Source: Kordia periserrulae
Lineage (GTDB): Bacteria > Bacteroidota > Bacteroidia > Flavobacteriales > Flavobacteriaceae
Direction: 5' to 3'
Assembly: GCF_003054265.1 (NCBI RefSeq)
Contig: NZ_QBKT01000001.1
Location: 558,001-622,000 of the forward strand
DNA: 64,000 nt
The notes below the pieces were generated by a model, which was not told the DNA's origin, ran no database searches, and saw only the letters and a list, made by a program, of their open reading frames with translations. Positions 8,529 through 16,603 of this stretch are shown piece by piece (the stretch's first letter is position 1; each line of letters starts with the position of its first letter). The position numbers were made by a program, and so were the translations under genes.

Positions 8529-9494
8529 TTGCAAACAACGTCGCGAAACATATTGCTCGATATTTTTAAAGTTATTGCTGCATTATTTGTGATTGGTGCG
8601 CATTGTCACTTTTTGTATGAGTATAGTGAAGTAAGCTTTCGAATTATTACCAACGGAATTTTCCGAATTGCCGTTCCCTTTTTTTTCTGTGTGAATGGTT
8701 TCTTTTTATATGCTGTTTTTAAAAATAATCGCATGCAAACGTGGTTGAAACGCGTGGGTATTTTATATGCAATTTGGATGTTGATATATTTCTATTTTTG
8801 GACGTATTTACAAGATTTTAATGTTTTAAAAATGATGTTAACATTGGTGTTTGGCTTTAATCATTTATGGTATTTGGCGGCATTGCTCGTTGGCGGATTG
8901 GTTTTGTATCAACTTCGAAAGATGTCAAATAAAGTATTAATTGCAGCTGCGTTTTTGTTCCTTTTGCTTGGAATTGCGATTCAATATGTGGGACAGCTTC
9001 ATGTGTTTTCGCAACAACCTACGCTGGACAAATTGCTTAACTATCCGCCGTTACACCGAAATTTTTTACTATTTGCATTTCCTTTACTAAGTATGGGTTA
9101 TGTGATAAGACGCACCAACGTTCACACAAAACTTAGCAAAAAATTAGTTGCGATTTTACTGATAACAAGCTTCACACTTTTCATTGCAGAAAATTTGATT
9201 GCGTATTATTTTATAACGGGAAAAGTAATTCTCAACACGTATCTTTCTTACCTATTCTTAGCTCCGATGTTGTTAATTGCTGCTTTTGTGTTTAAAAAGA
9301 ACGCTAATCTCAATAGTAAATTATTAGCGTCGTATTCAATTGCGCTCTATTTAATACATCCGTTCATTATCTTTCTAATTTATCGTTTTTTCACGTTAGA
9401 TTCACCAACATTGCTATTTGTGACTATTTTAGTAGCTGGAATTGCTAGTTATCTATTAATTTTACTCAATAAAAAATTGAAATACATTTTATAA
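8529..9494 (+). CDS. Acyltransferase-3 family membrane protein
   Basis: A 321-residue polytopic membrane protein of the acyltransferase-3 (OafA-like) family, which O-acylates glycans from cytoplasmic acyl-CoA. The N-terminus NILLDIFKVIAALFVIGAH carries the family's D...H arrangement with H25 at the end of helix 1, and about ten hydrophobic helices follow. The start must be TTG at 8529, because a stop lies two codons upstream in frame and the next ATG is deep in the protein. It begins two bases after the methyltransferase stop, so coupling is tight. The neighbouring SGNH protein is the usual partner of such acyltransferases. Confidence 0.85.
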   Translation: MQTTSRNILLDIFKVIAALFVIGAHCHFLYEYSEVSFRIITNGIFRIAVPFFFCVNGFFLYAVFKNNRMQTWLKRVGILYAIWMLIYFYFWTYLQDFNVLKMMLTLVFGFNHLWYLAALLVGGLVLYQLRKMSNKVLIAAAFLFLLLGIAIQYVGQLHVFSQQPTLDKLLNYPPLHRNFLLFAFPLLSMGYVIRRTNVHTKLSKKLVAILLITSFTLFIAENLIAYYFITGKVILNTYLSYLFLAPMLLIAAFVFKKNANLNSKLLASYSIALYLIHPFIIFLIYRFFTLDSPTLLFVTILVAGIASYLLILLNKKLKYIL

Positions 9495-9506
9495 ACCATC
9501 CTACTC

Positions 9507-10706
9507 GTGAAGAAAAAACTCAAATTCGCCCTTATTTTATTTCGAAACGTATTGATTATTTTCTTTCTAATGGAAATTGGATTGGGGATTTTTTATCATT
9601 TTTATGACAAAAGCGGCATTGACGAAAATACCGAACGCATTATTGCTTCAGGAATTTATGAAGGTACTGATTTGAGTGATGACGATATTAAAACGATTCA
9701 TCGTGAATTGCGCCAACAAGACATGATTTGGGAACCGTATTTGCATTATCGCTTTCAACCGATGAATGGAAAGTTCAACACGATTTACAAAAACGGACGC
9801 AGAAAAACCAGCAATCCAAGCTTGAAAGATTCTGCCACCGCGCTAAAAATATTTTGCTTTGGCGGTTCTACGATGTACAGTTCGGGTGCTCGCGACGAAT
9901 ACACAATTCCGTCAGAATTGTCCAAATTAATTCATCAAACCTTTCCCAATCAGAATGTGGAAGTTACCAATTTTGGGTGTCACGGCTACACACGCGCTTC
10001 AGAAAACATTCAGCTACAGCGAGAATTGATTCAAAATAATATTCCAGACATCGTGATTTTTTATGATGGCGTCAACGAAGTGATTTCGGCACATCAAAAT
10101 AATGAAGCGGGAACACCAACGAATGCTTACAATCGAAAAAAAGAATTTAAAATTGCGCACAGTTACAAAAAACGCATCAAATTGATGATAACTACAAGCA
10201 ATTTGTACCGATTTATCACTACGATGCAACGCAAAATATTTTCAGGTTCCGCGTACAAGCAATTAAGTGCTAGAGGAGACTCATTGGCAATTGATATTGC
10301 CAAAAATTATGTGGGTTTTGTGAAGCTTTCCAAAAGTCTGGAAAACGAATATGGTTTTAAAGTATTTAACTTTTTACAACCAAATATTTACTCCAAGAAA
10401 ACCTTGTCAGAAGCGGAAAAAAATTATTTCCAACAGCAACAATATTACGAAAACCTATACACGCTTTCGTATGAAAATGTCCGAAAAGATGCTGTATTCA
10501 TCAACGATGACACGTTTATAGATATTAGCGATGCGTTTGACAATACTGAGAAAACTATTTATTTTGACTTTTGCCATACAGGCGAACGCGGCAATCAATT
10601 AGTCGCTGGGCGAATGTTTACGTATTTGCAACCGTTACTGGCAACGAAAGAAAAGGATACTGTAACAAACGCCGTTATCAATCAACTAACAGAAATCAAT
10701 CAATAA
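9507..10706 (+). CDS. Membrane-anchored SGNH-family protein
   Basis: A 399-residue protein with an N-terminal anchor (about 9-30) and a periplasmic SGNH domain. Block I is FGGST with S121, the block containing the conserved Gly/Asn is FYDGVNEV, and the terminal triad is DFCHTGERGNQLVA. The start is GTG (GTG-AAG-AAA-AAA), 12 bases after the acyltransferase. The pair most likely moves an acyl group across the membrane and onto a surface glycan, as in OafA-SGNH systems. It ends the five-gene run, although the TerC gene follows only 13 bp later. Confidence 0.83.
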   Translation: MKKKLKFALILFRNVLIIFFLMEIGLGIFYHFYDKSGIDENTERIIASGIYEGTDLSDDDIKTIHRELRQQDMIWEPYLHYRFQPMNGKFNTIYKNGRRKTSNPSLKDSATALKIFCFGGSTMYSSGARDEYTIPSELSKLIHQTFPNQNVEVTNFGCHGYTRASENIQLQRELIQNNIPDIVIFYDGVNEVISAHQNNEAGTPTNAYNRKKEFKIAHSYKKRIKLMITTSNLYRFITTMQRKIFSGSAYKQLSARGDSLAIDIAKNYVGFVKLSKSLENEYGFKVFNFLQPNIYSKKTLSEAEKNYFQQQQYYENLYTLSYENVRKDAVFINDDTFIDISDAFDNTEKTIYFDFCHTGERGNQLVAGRMFTYLQPLLATKEKDTVTNAVINQLTEINQ

Positions 10707-10719
10707 TCACGATAAAAAC

Positions 10720-11532
10720 ATGGAACAACTTTTAACTTTAGACAGTCTTTTCACCTTATTTATGCTTGTGTTGCTGCAAGCCGTTTTAGGATTTGACAAT
10801 TTATTATACATTTCCTTAGAATCACAAAAAGCGCCAAAAGACAAGCAATCGTACGTTCGAAAAATGGGCGTTGGCTTGGCAATTATTTTGCGAATTGTGT
10901 TGTTGTTTGTATTGTTGGAATTGATTAAATATTTCCAAAATCCGTTTTTGTCCATGCACAGCAATACTTTTATAGAATTTGATCTTAATGGACACAGTTT
11001 GATTGTGTTGGCAGGAGGAATTTTTATCATTTACACCGCCGTTAAAGAAATTTGGCACATGATGCTCATGAAAGAACACGCCAAAATAGAAGGTAAGGAA
11101 AGTAAGAAATCGGTTAAAAGTGTCATTATTTGGATTGTGATTATGAACTTGGTGTTTTCGTTCGATTCTATTTTAAGTGCGATGGCATTAACGAGCGATA
11201 TGGACGCTACACCTCAATTAGTTTTAATGACGATTGCCATTATTTTGGGTGGATTGTTAATGATTGTGATGGCAGATAAAGTATCGAACTTCTTGCAGAA
11301 GAACAAAATGTATGAAGTGCTCGGATTGTTCATTTTATTTATTGTGGGAATCATGTTGTTGACCGAAGGCGGACATTTGGCACACATCGAATTATTCGGC
11401 AATAAAATCACGCCAATGAGCAAAACTACCTTCTACTTTGTCATTATTACCTTAGTCATTATTGATATTGTTCAAGGTCGTTACCAGAAAAATCTCTTAG
11501 CAAAGAAAGAAGCGCAAGACCGTAAGGAGTGA
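10720..11532 (+). CDS. TerC family integral membrane protein
   Basis: A 270-residue TerC-family protein with about seven to eight membrane helices. Two acidic signature motifs stand out: GFDN at about residue 24-27 (QAVLGFDNLLYIS) and FSFDS at about 147-151 (NLVFSFDSILSAM). Both are kept in all TerC proteins and are thought to bind a metal. Family members export manganese or take part in metal loading of secreted enzymes; some sit in tellurite operons, but no ter genes are here. A metal-dependent periplasmic step in the upstream pathway is only a guess. Confidence 0.9.
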   Translation: MEQLLTLDSLFTLFMLVLLQAVLGFDNLLYISLESQKAPKDKQSYVRKMGVGLAIILRIVLLFVLLELIKYFQNPFLSMHSNTFIEFDLNGHSLIVLAGGIFIIYTAVKEIWHMMLMKEHAKIEGKESKKSVKSVIIWIVIMNLVFSFDSILSAMALTSDMDATPQLVLMTIAIILGGLLMIVMADKVSNFLQKNKMYEVLGLFILFIVGIMLLTEGGHLAHIELFGNKITPMSKTTFYFVIITLVIIDIVQGRYQKNLLAKKEAQDRKE

Positions 11533-11533
11533 G

Positions 11534-11561
11534 GATTTTTGATTTTTGATTTTTAATTTTT
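11534..11561. repeat. Heptamer array (GATTTTT x3 + AATTTTT)
   Basis: Four 7-mers in a row, GATTTTT three times and AATTTTT once, start directly after the TerC stop. The T-rich strand is not preceded by a hairpin, so it is not an ordinary terminator. Confidence 0.55.
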
Positions 11562-11563
11562 TC

Positions 11564-11630
11564 TTACTCTTATGGGAAGTTGAATGATACTTAATCTAGT
11601 TCAGCACTTGAGTTCAACTTGACGGTTTGA
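11564..11630. repeat. Dispersed spacer repeat, copy B
   Basis: TTACTCTTATGGGAAGTTGAA, a CTAGTTCAG segment and GAGTTCAACTTGACGGTTTGAA match copy A at 4756-4820 in order and spacing. It lies 3-prime of the intact SGNH gene, just as copy A lies 3-prime of the SGNH remnant. Confidence 0.6.
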
Positions 11631-11642
11631 AAATACTTTGAT

Positions 11643-11753
11643 ACGTCATTGCGAGAATTTCATCGAAATTCGTGGCAATCTGTTTCTTTCAAAAGCATAC
11701 TTGAACTATGAAGCAAACAGACTACCGCGTCGCTGTGCTTCTCGTAGTGACGT
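11643..11753. repeat. Multi-hairpin REP/BIME-like element
   Basis: Outer arms ACGTCATTGCGAG (11643-11655) and CTCGTAGTGACGT (11741-11753) pair at 11 of 13 positions. Inside are a GAATTTC/GAAATTC hairpin (11655-11671) and TCTGTTT (11679-11685) facing AAACAGA (11715-11721). The GTCATTGCGAG...GCAATCTG wording is a common dispersed element of Bacteroidota genomes. It separates the convergent TerC and SGNH genes. Confidence 0.8.
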
Positions 11754-11763
11754 TGCTCTTTAA

Positions 11764-12762
11764 TTAAAGCGGCAATTCCGACTGTAAAAAATCGCTCAAC
11801 ACTGTATTTCCTTCATAGTTAATATGCGGATCATTGGCGAAGTACAAACGATTATCATTCGTATCGTTCACTTGAAAAACTGACAACGGATTTAGTTGTT
11901 TTACGTTTTTGTATTGCTGTAAATCTTGTGTTGCTTTTGCGAAAAATGGATAATCGGATTGTTGTATAGCAACTTCATCTTCAAACCTAGCGCCTATTTC
12001 GTTTAGATTATTTCGATAATATGAATTGACTTGCGAACAATGCGGAATCCAAACCAAATACACTGGAATGTCTTCAGGAATCGTTTCTAAAAATTCGTGC
12101 ATTTCGGCTAACCATGTTTCGTATCGGGAAGCAAAAGGTGCTTTAAGCATCAACGTATTGTTAAAATAGCTCGCATCAAAATTTAAAAAACGTTTGGTGC
12201 GTTCATCATAATATTCTGGGCGAAATTCATCCGTTGCCATCGTGTAACTTCTACTAGTAACGCGCGGACTAAAAGCAGCAAGTTTGTGGTTTAGATACGA
12301 AAGGCTCAAAAAATAATCAGAAATTCCCCAATAGAGATTTCTCATCAACGAAAATTGTTTCCAACTCCACAAATGATCAACATCGGTTAAATCGTTTCCT
12401 ACATATATTTGATAGATAATGGCCTTTGGCTTGTGCTTTTTGATTTTTGAACGCGCAAAAGTGTTTACTTGCCGAATGCCAATGCCAGGAACGCTCACAT
12501 TTACAAACGTCTTTTCAGGATTGTATTCGCGCAACTTATCTATATAATTGATTTCTTTTGCTGTAGCTGAAAACGAATCGCCAAACACTAAAAAATCTAC
12601 GGAAGTCGCTGTCAAATCTGCTTCGCTATTCAAATGCGCGGTTTCGGCTTTGTAAAAATCGATGATGGAATACCGATAGAGTACTTCAAACAACAACAAA
12701 CTCAACACGAGAATGATACAAGCATTAAGAACAATCTTCTTTATTTTTGGCAACAATTTCAT
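11764..12762 (-). CDS. Membrane-anchored SGNH-hydrolase-like protein
   Basis: A 332-residue protein with one N-terminal anchor (about 9-29) and a periplasmic SGNH domain: GDSFSA (G61-D62-S63) in block I, YVGNDLTD for the Gly/Asn block and NDPHINYEGN (D311, H313) for the terminal Asp-His. It is the third SGNH protein in 9 kb and is probably another surface-glycan acyl transferase or esterase. Its last 20 codons and 3-prime flank exist as a decayed copy at 4756-4990, so the gene has been duplicated in the past. It is transcribed alone. Confidence 0.8.
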   Translation of the reverse strand: MKLLPKIKKIVLNACIILVLSLLLFEVLYRYSIIDFYKAETAHLNSEADLTATSVDFLVFGDSFSATAKEINYIDKLREYNPEKTFVNVSVPGIGIRQVNTFARSKIKKHKPKAIIYQIYVGNDLTDVDHLWSWKQFSLMRNLYWGISDYFLSLSYLNHKLAAFSPRVTSRSYTMATDEFRPEYYDERTKRFLNFDASYFNNTLMLKAPFASRYETWLAEMHEFLETIPEDIPVYLVWIPHCSQVNSYYRNNLNEIGARFEDEVAIQQSDYPFFAKATQDLQQYKNVKQLNPLSVFQVNDTNDNRLYFANDPHINYEGNTVLSDFLQSELPL

Positions 12763-12777
12763 CGGTTACAATTTGAC

Positions 12778-12785
12778 CAAAGATA
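12778..12785 (-). promoter_or_regulatory. -7 box of the SGNH gene
   Basis: CAAAGATA on the plus strand reads TATCTTTG on the minus strand, an exact TAnnTTTG -7 box, 16 bases before the ATG. No convincing TTG lies at the right distance upstream. Confidence 0.4.
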
Positions 12786-12960
12786 GGTTTAAAATCAAAT
12801 TTTGAATAATTTTTTATCAATTTGAAACCCAACTCGACGACAAAATGATTTTTTCATTCACATAAAACACGAAAAACAAAACCTTTTACATTCTGAAAAT
12901 AAAAAGTAAGCTAATGAAAACCAATACTTTTAACTATTTCAAGGATTCTTTCAAATGAGT

Positions 12961-12990
12961 TTGTTATCTACAGAATAAATCTTACCTTTG
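12961..12990 (+). promoter_or_regulatory. Promoter of the rplM operon
   Basis: TTG (12961-12963, in TTTG) and TACCTTTG (12983-12990) are 19 bases apart, an exact match to the Bacteroidota sigma-A consensus. Transcription should start near 12996. Confidence 0.65.
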
Positions 12991-12994
12991 CGGA

Positions 12995-13007
12995 CTCTTT
13001 TAAAGAG
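12995..13007 (+). promoter_or_regulatory. Leader palindrome before rplM
   Basis: CTCTTTTAAAGAG is a 13-base palindrome lying at the predicted transcript start and 31 bases before the rplM start. It could be a small hairpin in the mRNA leader used for ribosomal-protein feedback, or an operator. No further structure is evident. Confidence 0.35.
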
Positions 13008-13038
13008 ATAGGAATGTTTAATTATTAAAAAAATTAGT

Positions 13039-13494
13039 GTGGATACATTAAGCTACAAAACAATTTCAGCAAACAAAGCTACTGCAGATAAGCAATGGGT
13101 TTTAGTAGATGCTGAAGGACAGACGCTAGGGCGTATGGCTTCTAAGGTAGCAAAATTACTTAGAGGTAAGTACAAGCCTAGCTTTACACCACATGCTGAT
13201 TGCGGAGATAATGTAATTATTATCAATGCTGAAAAAATCAACTTAACTGGAAACAAGTGGGCAGACAAAACATATGTTCGTCATACAGGATATCCAGGTG
13301 GTCAAAGAACACTTTCTGCTACGGAACTTTTTTCAAAAGATCCTGCAAAATTAGTAGAGAAATCAGTAAAAGGAATGTTGCCAAAAAACAAATTAGGTAG
13401 CGCATTATTCCGTAACCTTAAAGTGTATGCTGGCGCTGAGCACGGACAAGAAGCTCAAAAACCAACTACTATTAACTTAAATGATTTAAAGTAA
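13039..13494 (+). CDS. rplM: 50S ribosomal protein L13
   Basis: A 151-residue large-subunit ribosomal protein. [25 protein letters not shown], the metal-like [16 protein letters not shown] stretch and the GMLPKN(K)LG motif are diagnostic of L13. The start is GTG (GTG-GAT-ACA) after an AT-rich leader. rpsI follows after one base, the standard pairing. Length is normal for Bacteroidota. The leader carries a strong promoter and a small palindrome. Confidence 0.97.
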   Translation: MDTLSYKTISANKATADKQWVLVDAEGQTLGRMASKVAKLLRGKYKPSFTPHADCGDNVIIINAEKINLTGNKWADKTYVRHTGYPGGQRTLSATELFSKDPAKLVEKSVKGMLPKNKLGSALFRNLKVYAGAEHGQEAQKPTTINLNDLK

Positions 13495-13495
13495 C

Positions 13496-13882
13496 ATGGA
13501 AGTGATTCACAAAATTGGTCGTAGAAAGACCGCTGTTGCTCGTGTTTACGTAAAGCCAGGTTCTGGAAACATTACCGTAAACAAAAAAGCATTTGAAACG
13601 TATTTTCCAACTCCAACATTACAGTACAAAGTAAAACAACCATTCGCGTTGACTGAAACTGTTGACACGTATGATGTAAACGTAAATGTTTATGGTGGTG
13701 GATCTACAGGACAAGCTGAAGCTGTTCGTTTGGCAATCTCTAGAGTTTTATGTGAGATTGATGCTGAAAACAGATTGGTATTAAAACCAGAAGGATTGTT
13801 AACAAGAGATCCTAGAATGGTTGAACGTAAGAAATTTGGACAGAAGAAAGCTCGTAAGAAGTTCCAATTCTCGAAACGTTAA
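13496..13882 (+). CDS. rpsI: 30S ribosomal protein S9
   Basis: A 128-residue small-subunit protein. The N-terminal [20 protein letters not shown] and the C-terminal [24 protein letters not shown] are hallmarks; the basic tail reaches the P-site tRNA and ends in K-R as expected. The ATG follows the L13 stop by one base, so translation is coupled. Confidence 0.97.
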   Translation: MEVIHKIGRRKTAVARVYVKPGSGNITVNKKAFETYFPTPTLQYKVKQPFALTETVDTYDVNVNVYGGGSTGQAEAVRLAISRVLCEIDAENRLVLKPEGLLTRDPRMVERKKFGQKKARKKFQFSKR

Positions 13883-13949
13883 TTTTTGGTCGTTTTTCAA
13901 AAAAACGTACTGTTCATTTATTATTGAAATTAAAATCATGTTGTCGTTG

Positions 13950-13987
13950 TTTCACTTTCAGAGTGAAATTTAGTTTAGCATCTAAAT
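13950..13987 (+). promoter_or_regulatory. Two-hairpin leader before rpsB
   Basis: TTTCACT (13950-13956) pairs with AGTGAAA (13962-13968) over a five-base loop, and ATTTAG (13968-13973) pairs with CTAAAT (13982-13987). The tandem hairpins sit 72-109 bases before the S2 start, in a spacer of 176 bp without a clear -7 box. They may form a ribosomal-protein leader or a processing site; neither is followed by a T run, so they are not terminators. Confidence 0.35.
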
Positions 13988-14058
13988 AGGTAAGACCGAT
14001 TTGTACAGATTGCTACTTAGCTATTGCTAATTCAACGGAACGTAAACTATTTACAAAA

Positions 14059-14850
14059 ATGGCAAATAACATAGAAGTAAAAGACTTACTTGAAGCAGGT
14101 GTACACTTTGGACACTTGACAAGAAAATGGGATCCAAACATGGCGCCGTATATCTACATGGAGCGCAATGGAATCCACATTATCAATTTATACAAAACAG
14201 CTGCTAAAATTGAAGAAGCAAACGAAGCTTTAAAGAAAATTGCAGCTTCAGGTAGAAAAATATTATTCGTAGCTACCAAAAAACAAGCAAAAGACATCGT
14301 TGCTGAAAAAGCAGGGAAAGCTAACATGCCGTACATCACTGAAAGATGGCCAGGTGGAATGTTAACTAACTTTGTAACGATTAGAAAAGCCGTTAAAAAA
14401 ATGGCTTCAATTGATAGAATGAAGAAAGATGGAACGTTCATGACTTTATCTAAGAAAGAACGTTTACAAGTAGATCGTTTAAGAGCAAAATTAGAGAAAA
14501 ACTTAGGTTCTATCTCTGATATGACACGTCTTCCAGGTGCATTGTTCGTTGTAGACATCAAGCGTGAGCATATCGCGATTAAAGAAGCTCAAAAATTAAA
14601 CATTCCAATTTTTGCAATGGTTGATACTAACTCAGACCCAAGAGAGGTTGATTATGTAATTCCTGCAAATGATGACGCTTCAAAATCAATCGAGAATATC
14701 TTAACACACGTTACAGATGCTGTAATCGAAGGATTATCTGATAGAAAAGCTGAAAAAGAAGCTAAGAAAGCTGAAAAAGAATCGACTGCTCCAAAGGCAG
14801 AAGCTCCAGCGAAAGCGGAAACTCCAGCAAAAGAAGAAGAAACAAAATAA
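14059..14850 (+). CDS. rpsB: 30S ribosomal protein S2
   Basis: A 263-residue S2. [35 protein letters not shown] and [10 protein letters not shown] are diagnostic. The C-terminus carries an Ala/Lys/Glu-rich tail (about 230-263, repeated KAEKE and APAKAE units) that is a normal low-complexity extension in this phylum. tsf follows 106 bp downstream. Confidence 0.97.
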   Translation: MANNIEVKDLLEAGVHFGHLTRKWDPNMAPYIYMERNGIHIINLYKTAAKIEEANEALKKIAASGRKILFVATKKQAKDIVAEKAGKANMPYITERWPGGMLTNFVTIRKAVKKMASIDRMKKDGTFMTLSKKERLQVDRLRAKLEKNLGSISDMTRLPGALFVVDIKREHIAIKEAQKLNIPIFAMVDTNSDPREVDYVIPANDDASKSIENILTHVTDAVIEGLSDRKAEKEAKKAEKESTAPKAEAPAKAETPAKEEETK

Positions 14851-14956
14851 TTATTATTTAACGTTGATACGTTCATTCTCCTAAGAAAGATAAGTAGCTT
14901 TGCTGCTCGTTTTGAAAATGATGAATGAACGTACTAACATTAAAACAAACAATAAA

Positions 14957-15922
14957 ATGGCAAAAATTACAGCCGCAGAAGTAGGTAAATTAAGAAAAGC
15001 TACCGGTGCAGGAATGATGGACTGCAAAAAAGCATTAGTAGAAGCAGAAGGTGACTTCGATAAAGCAATTGAAATCCTTCGTAAAAAAGGACAAAAAGTT
15101 GCTGCAAAAAGAGCAGATCGCGAGTCGTCTGAAGGTGTTGCTGCTGCAAAAGTAAATGCAGACAATACTGCTGGTGTCGTAATCGTTTTAGGATGTGAAA
15201 CAGATTTCGTTGGTAAAAACGAAAGTTTTGTTGCCTTAGCAAAAGATTTCGCTGATTTAGCAATCAACTACAACTCTAAAGAAGAGTTCTTAGCTGCTGA
15301 CTTTGGAGGTATTACTGTTGCTGATAAGTTAACTGAGCAAACAGGTGTTATTGGTGAGAAAATTGACATCAACGGTTTCGAAAAATTGGAAGCTCCGTAT
15401 GTTGGTTCGTACGTTCACATTAACAAAATTGCTGCTGTTGTTGGTTTATCTGCTAACGTTGACAATGCTGAAGAGTTGGCAAAAGACTTAGCTATGCAAG
15501 TGGCTTCTATGGGAGCAACTACATTATCTTACAAAGATTTTGACCCTGCGTTTGTAGCCTCTGAAACAGAAGCTAGAATTGCGGCAATTGAAAAAGATAA
15601 CGAAGAATTAGCACGTTTAGGAAAAACGTTGAAAAATGTTCCTCAGTACATTTCTATGTCTCAATTGACAGACGAAGTAATGGCAAAAGCAGAAGAAGAA
15701 GCAAAAGCACAATTGGCTGCTGAAGGAAAACCAGAAAAAATTTGGGATAGAATTTTACCAGGAAAAATGGAAAGATTCATCTCTGATAACACAACTTTAG
15801 ACAAAGAGCAGTGTTTATTAGACCAAGATTTTATCAAAGACGATAAGAAAACTGTTGCACAATACGTTTCAACTTTTGGAGACGTTGAAGTAACAGGATT
15901 CAAACGTGTATCTTTAGGATAA
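14957..15922 (+). CDS. tsf: Translation elongation factor Ts
   Basis: A 321-residue guanine-nucleotide exchange factor for EF-Tu. The N-terminal ITAAEVGKLRKATGAGMMDC helix pair is the UBA-like domain, and GCETDFVGKNESF carries the conserved TDFV that contacts EF-Tu. The open frame reaches back to 14900, but the true start is the ATG at 14957: MAKITAAEV is the conserved beginning and an AATAAA-rich leader precedes it. A strong terminator follows 30 bases after the stop. Confidence 0.96.
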   Translation: MAKITAAEVGKLRKATGAGMMDCKKALVEAEGDFDKAIEILRKKGQKVAAKRADRESSEGVAAAKVNADNTAGVVIVLGCETDFVGKNESFVALAKDFADLAINYNSKEEFLAADFGGITVADKLTEQTGVIGEKIDINGFEKLEAPYVGSYVHINKIAAVVGLSANVDNAEELAKDLAMQVASMGATTLSYKDFDPAFVASETEARIAAIEKDNEELARLGKTLKNVPQYISMSQLTDEVMAKAEEEAKAQLAAEGKPEKIWDRILPGKMERFISDNTTLDKEQCLLDQDFIKDDKKTVAQYVSTFGDVEVTGFKRVSLG

Positions 15923-15952
15923 GCAATATACGCTTCGGCGTTTTTATATAGC

Positions 15953-15984
15953 AAAAAGGATTGTCACTATTGACAATCCTTTTT
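15953..15984. terminator. Bidirectional terminator between tsf and the peptide gene
   Basis: AAAAAGGATTGTCA (15953-15966), loop CTAT, TGACAATCCTTTTT (15971-15984), with T runs on both strands. It ends the tsf transcript on the plus strand and the Cys-rich peptide transcript on the minus strand. Confidence 0.85.
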
Positions 15985-15993
15985 TTTATTTTT

Positions 15994-16230
15994 CTAGTAA
16001 CAACCACAGCTTTCAGCTTCATAAGTTCGAAAGCCACAAAATGCACCAATGGTTTCACCGCAAGCATAACCACCTTGAGTTTCACAATTCATAGTATCTT
16101 CGCAATCACCAAGTTCAGTGTCTTGGTTACACATAGCTATAAAAGTTTCTTCATATCCGCCTTTAAGACTTTTAAAATTAGAAATTGCTATCTTATTAAG
16201 TTGTAATGTTGTAAGATTCTTTTTTTTCAT
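15994..16230 (-). CDS. Cys-rich RiPP precursor, class I lanthipeptide-like leader
   Basis: A 78-residue peptide with a leader and a core. The leader MKKKNLTTLQLNKIAISNF resembles the LNKxxIS-type leaders of Bacteroidota class I lanthipeptide precursors and ends in LKGG (24-25), a double-Gly cleavage site. The core (26-78) has seven Cys (34, 43, 49, 57, 65, 75, 77) and seven Ser/Thr (T29, T38, T46, T51, T60, T69, S74) that nearly alternate, as expected for lanthionine rings closed from Thr/Ser to a downstream Cys. It ends G-C-Y. No dehydratase, cyclase or transporter is in this window, so the maturation genes would be elsewhere. Disulfides or other thioethers are alternatives. The gene shares the terminator with tsf. 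Confidence 0.7.
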   Translation of the reverse strand: MKKKNLTTLQLNKIAISNFKSLKGGYEETFIAMCNQDTELGDCEDTMNCETQGGYACGETIGAFCGFRTYEAESCGCY

Positions 16231-16317
16231 GGTAAATGATTTAAAATTAATTCATTAAATTAATGAAAAATATTACAAATATCCTAAAAGAAGAATTCCC
16301 CTTTAACGTTAACTTTT

Positions 16318-16527
16318 TTAGTTTAAAAACATCCCACAACAAAAAAAGTTGCCACATGGACAACTCTTTTTTTTCTTTTTCATAACTGCAATTTTTACAA
16401 CTGTTGCTTTGTAAGCAATATTTTAATTCAATAGTTTCACTACTGAAATGACCTGTTGCATCAATAGTACTAAGCGGGAGAACAATTGGCATTGCCAAGC
16501 GATGCAACACCAACACTTTATTTAAGA
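16318..16527 (-). pseudogene. Possible second Cys-rich peptide frame, frameshifted
   Basis: On the minus strand an open frame reads ...LSTIDATGHFSSETIELKY then CLQSNSCKNCSYEKEKK. At a run of eight A (about 16367-16374) the frame leaves a second frame that encodes SCPCGNFFCCGMFLN and a stop at 16318. Removing one A would join the two into one peptide with Cys spacing CX5CX2C...CXCX4CC. The second frame also has its own ATG at 16383, which would give 21 residues. The frame is open as far up as about 16590, so the start is not fixed. It may be a decayed or phase-variable relative of the neighbouring precursor, or noise. Confidence 0.3.
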
Positions 16528-16603
16528 CTGTTTCAGTATAATACCAACTAACAAAAACATATACTTTATAAAGATGCTTAATGCACTATGTTTAACTGCT
16601 TTA

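Noticed and set aside
11643-11753. A miniature transposable element with target duplication
   Set aside because: There are terminal inverted arms but no flanking direct repeat or transposase that I can see; it fits the common REP/BIME type better.
14900-14956. An upstream start for tsf
   Set aside because: The extra 19 residues are not part of EF-Ts, and MAKITAAEV at 14957 is the conserved start.
15961-16206. A plus-strand frame opposite the RiPP precursor with membrane-like composition
   Set aside because: It overlaps the terminator and is the mirror of the Cys-rich gene; it has no promoter and its hydrophobicity follows from the antisense of a polar sequence.
16247-16516. An 89-residue minus-strand frame taken as one intact protein
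   Set aside because: Its second half (after the A8 run) is low-complexity and runs over the palindromic TTAACGTTAA and AT-rich leader of the next gene, while the alternative frame keeps the Cys-rich look. I treat it as a possible frameshifted gene only.
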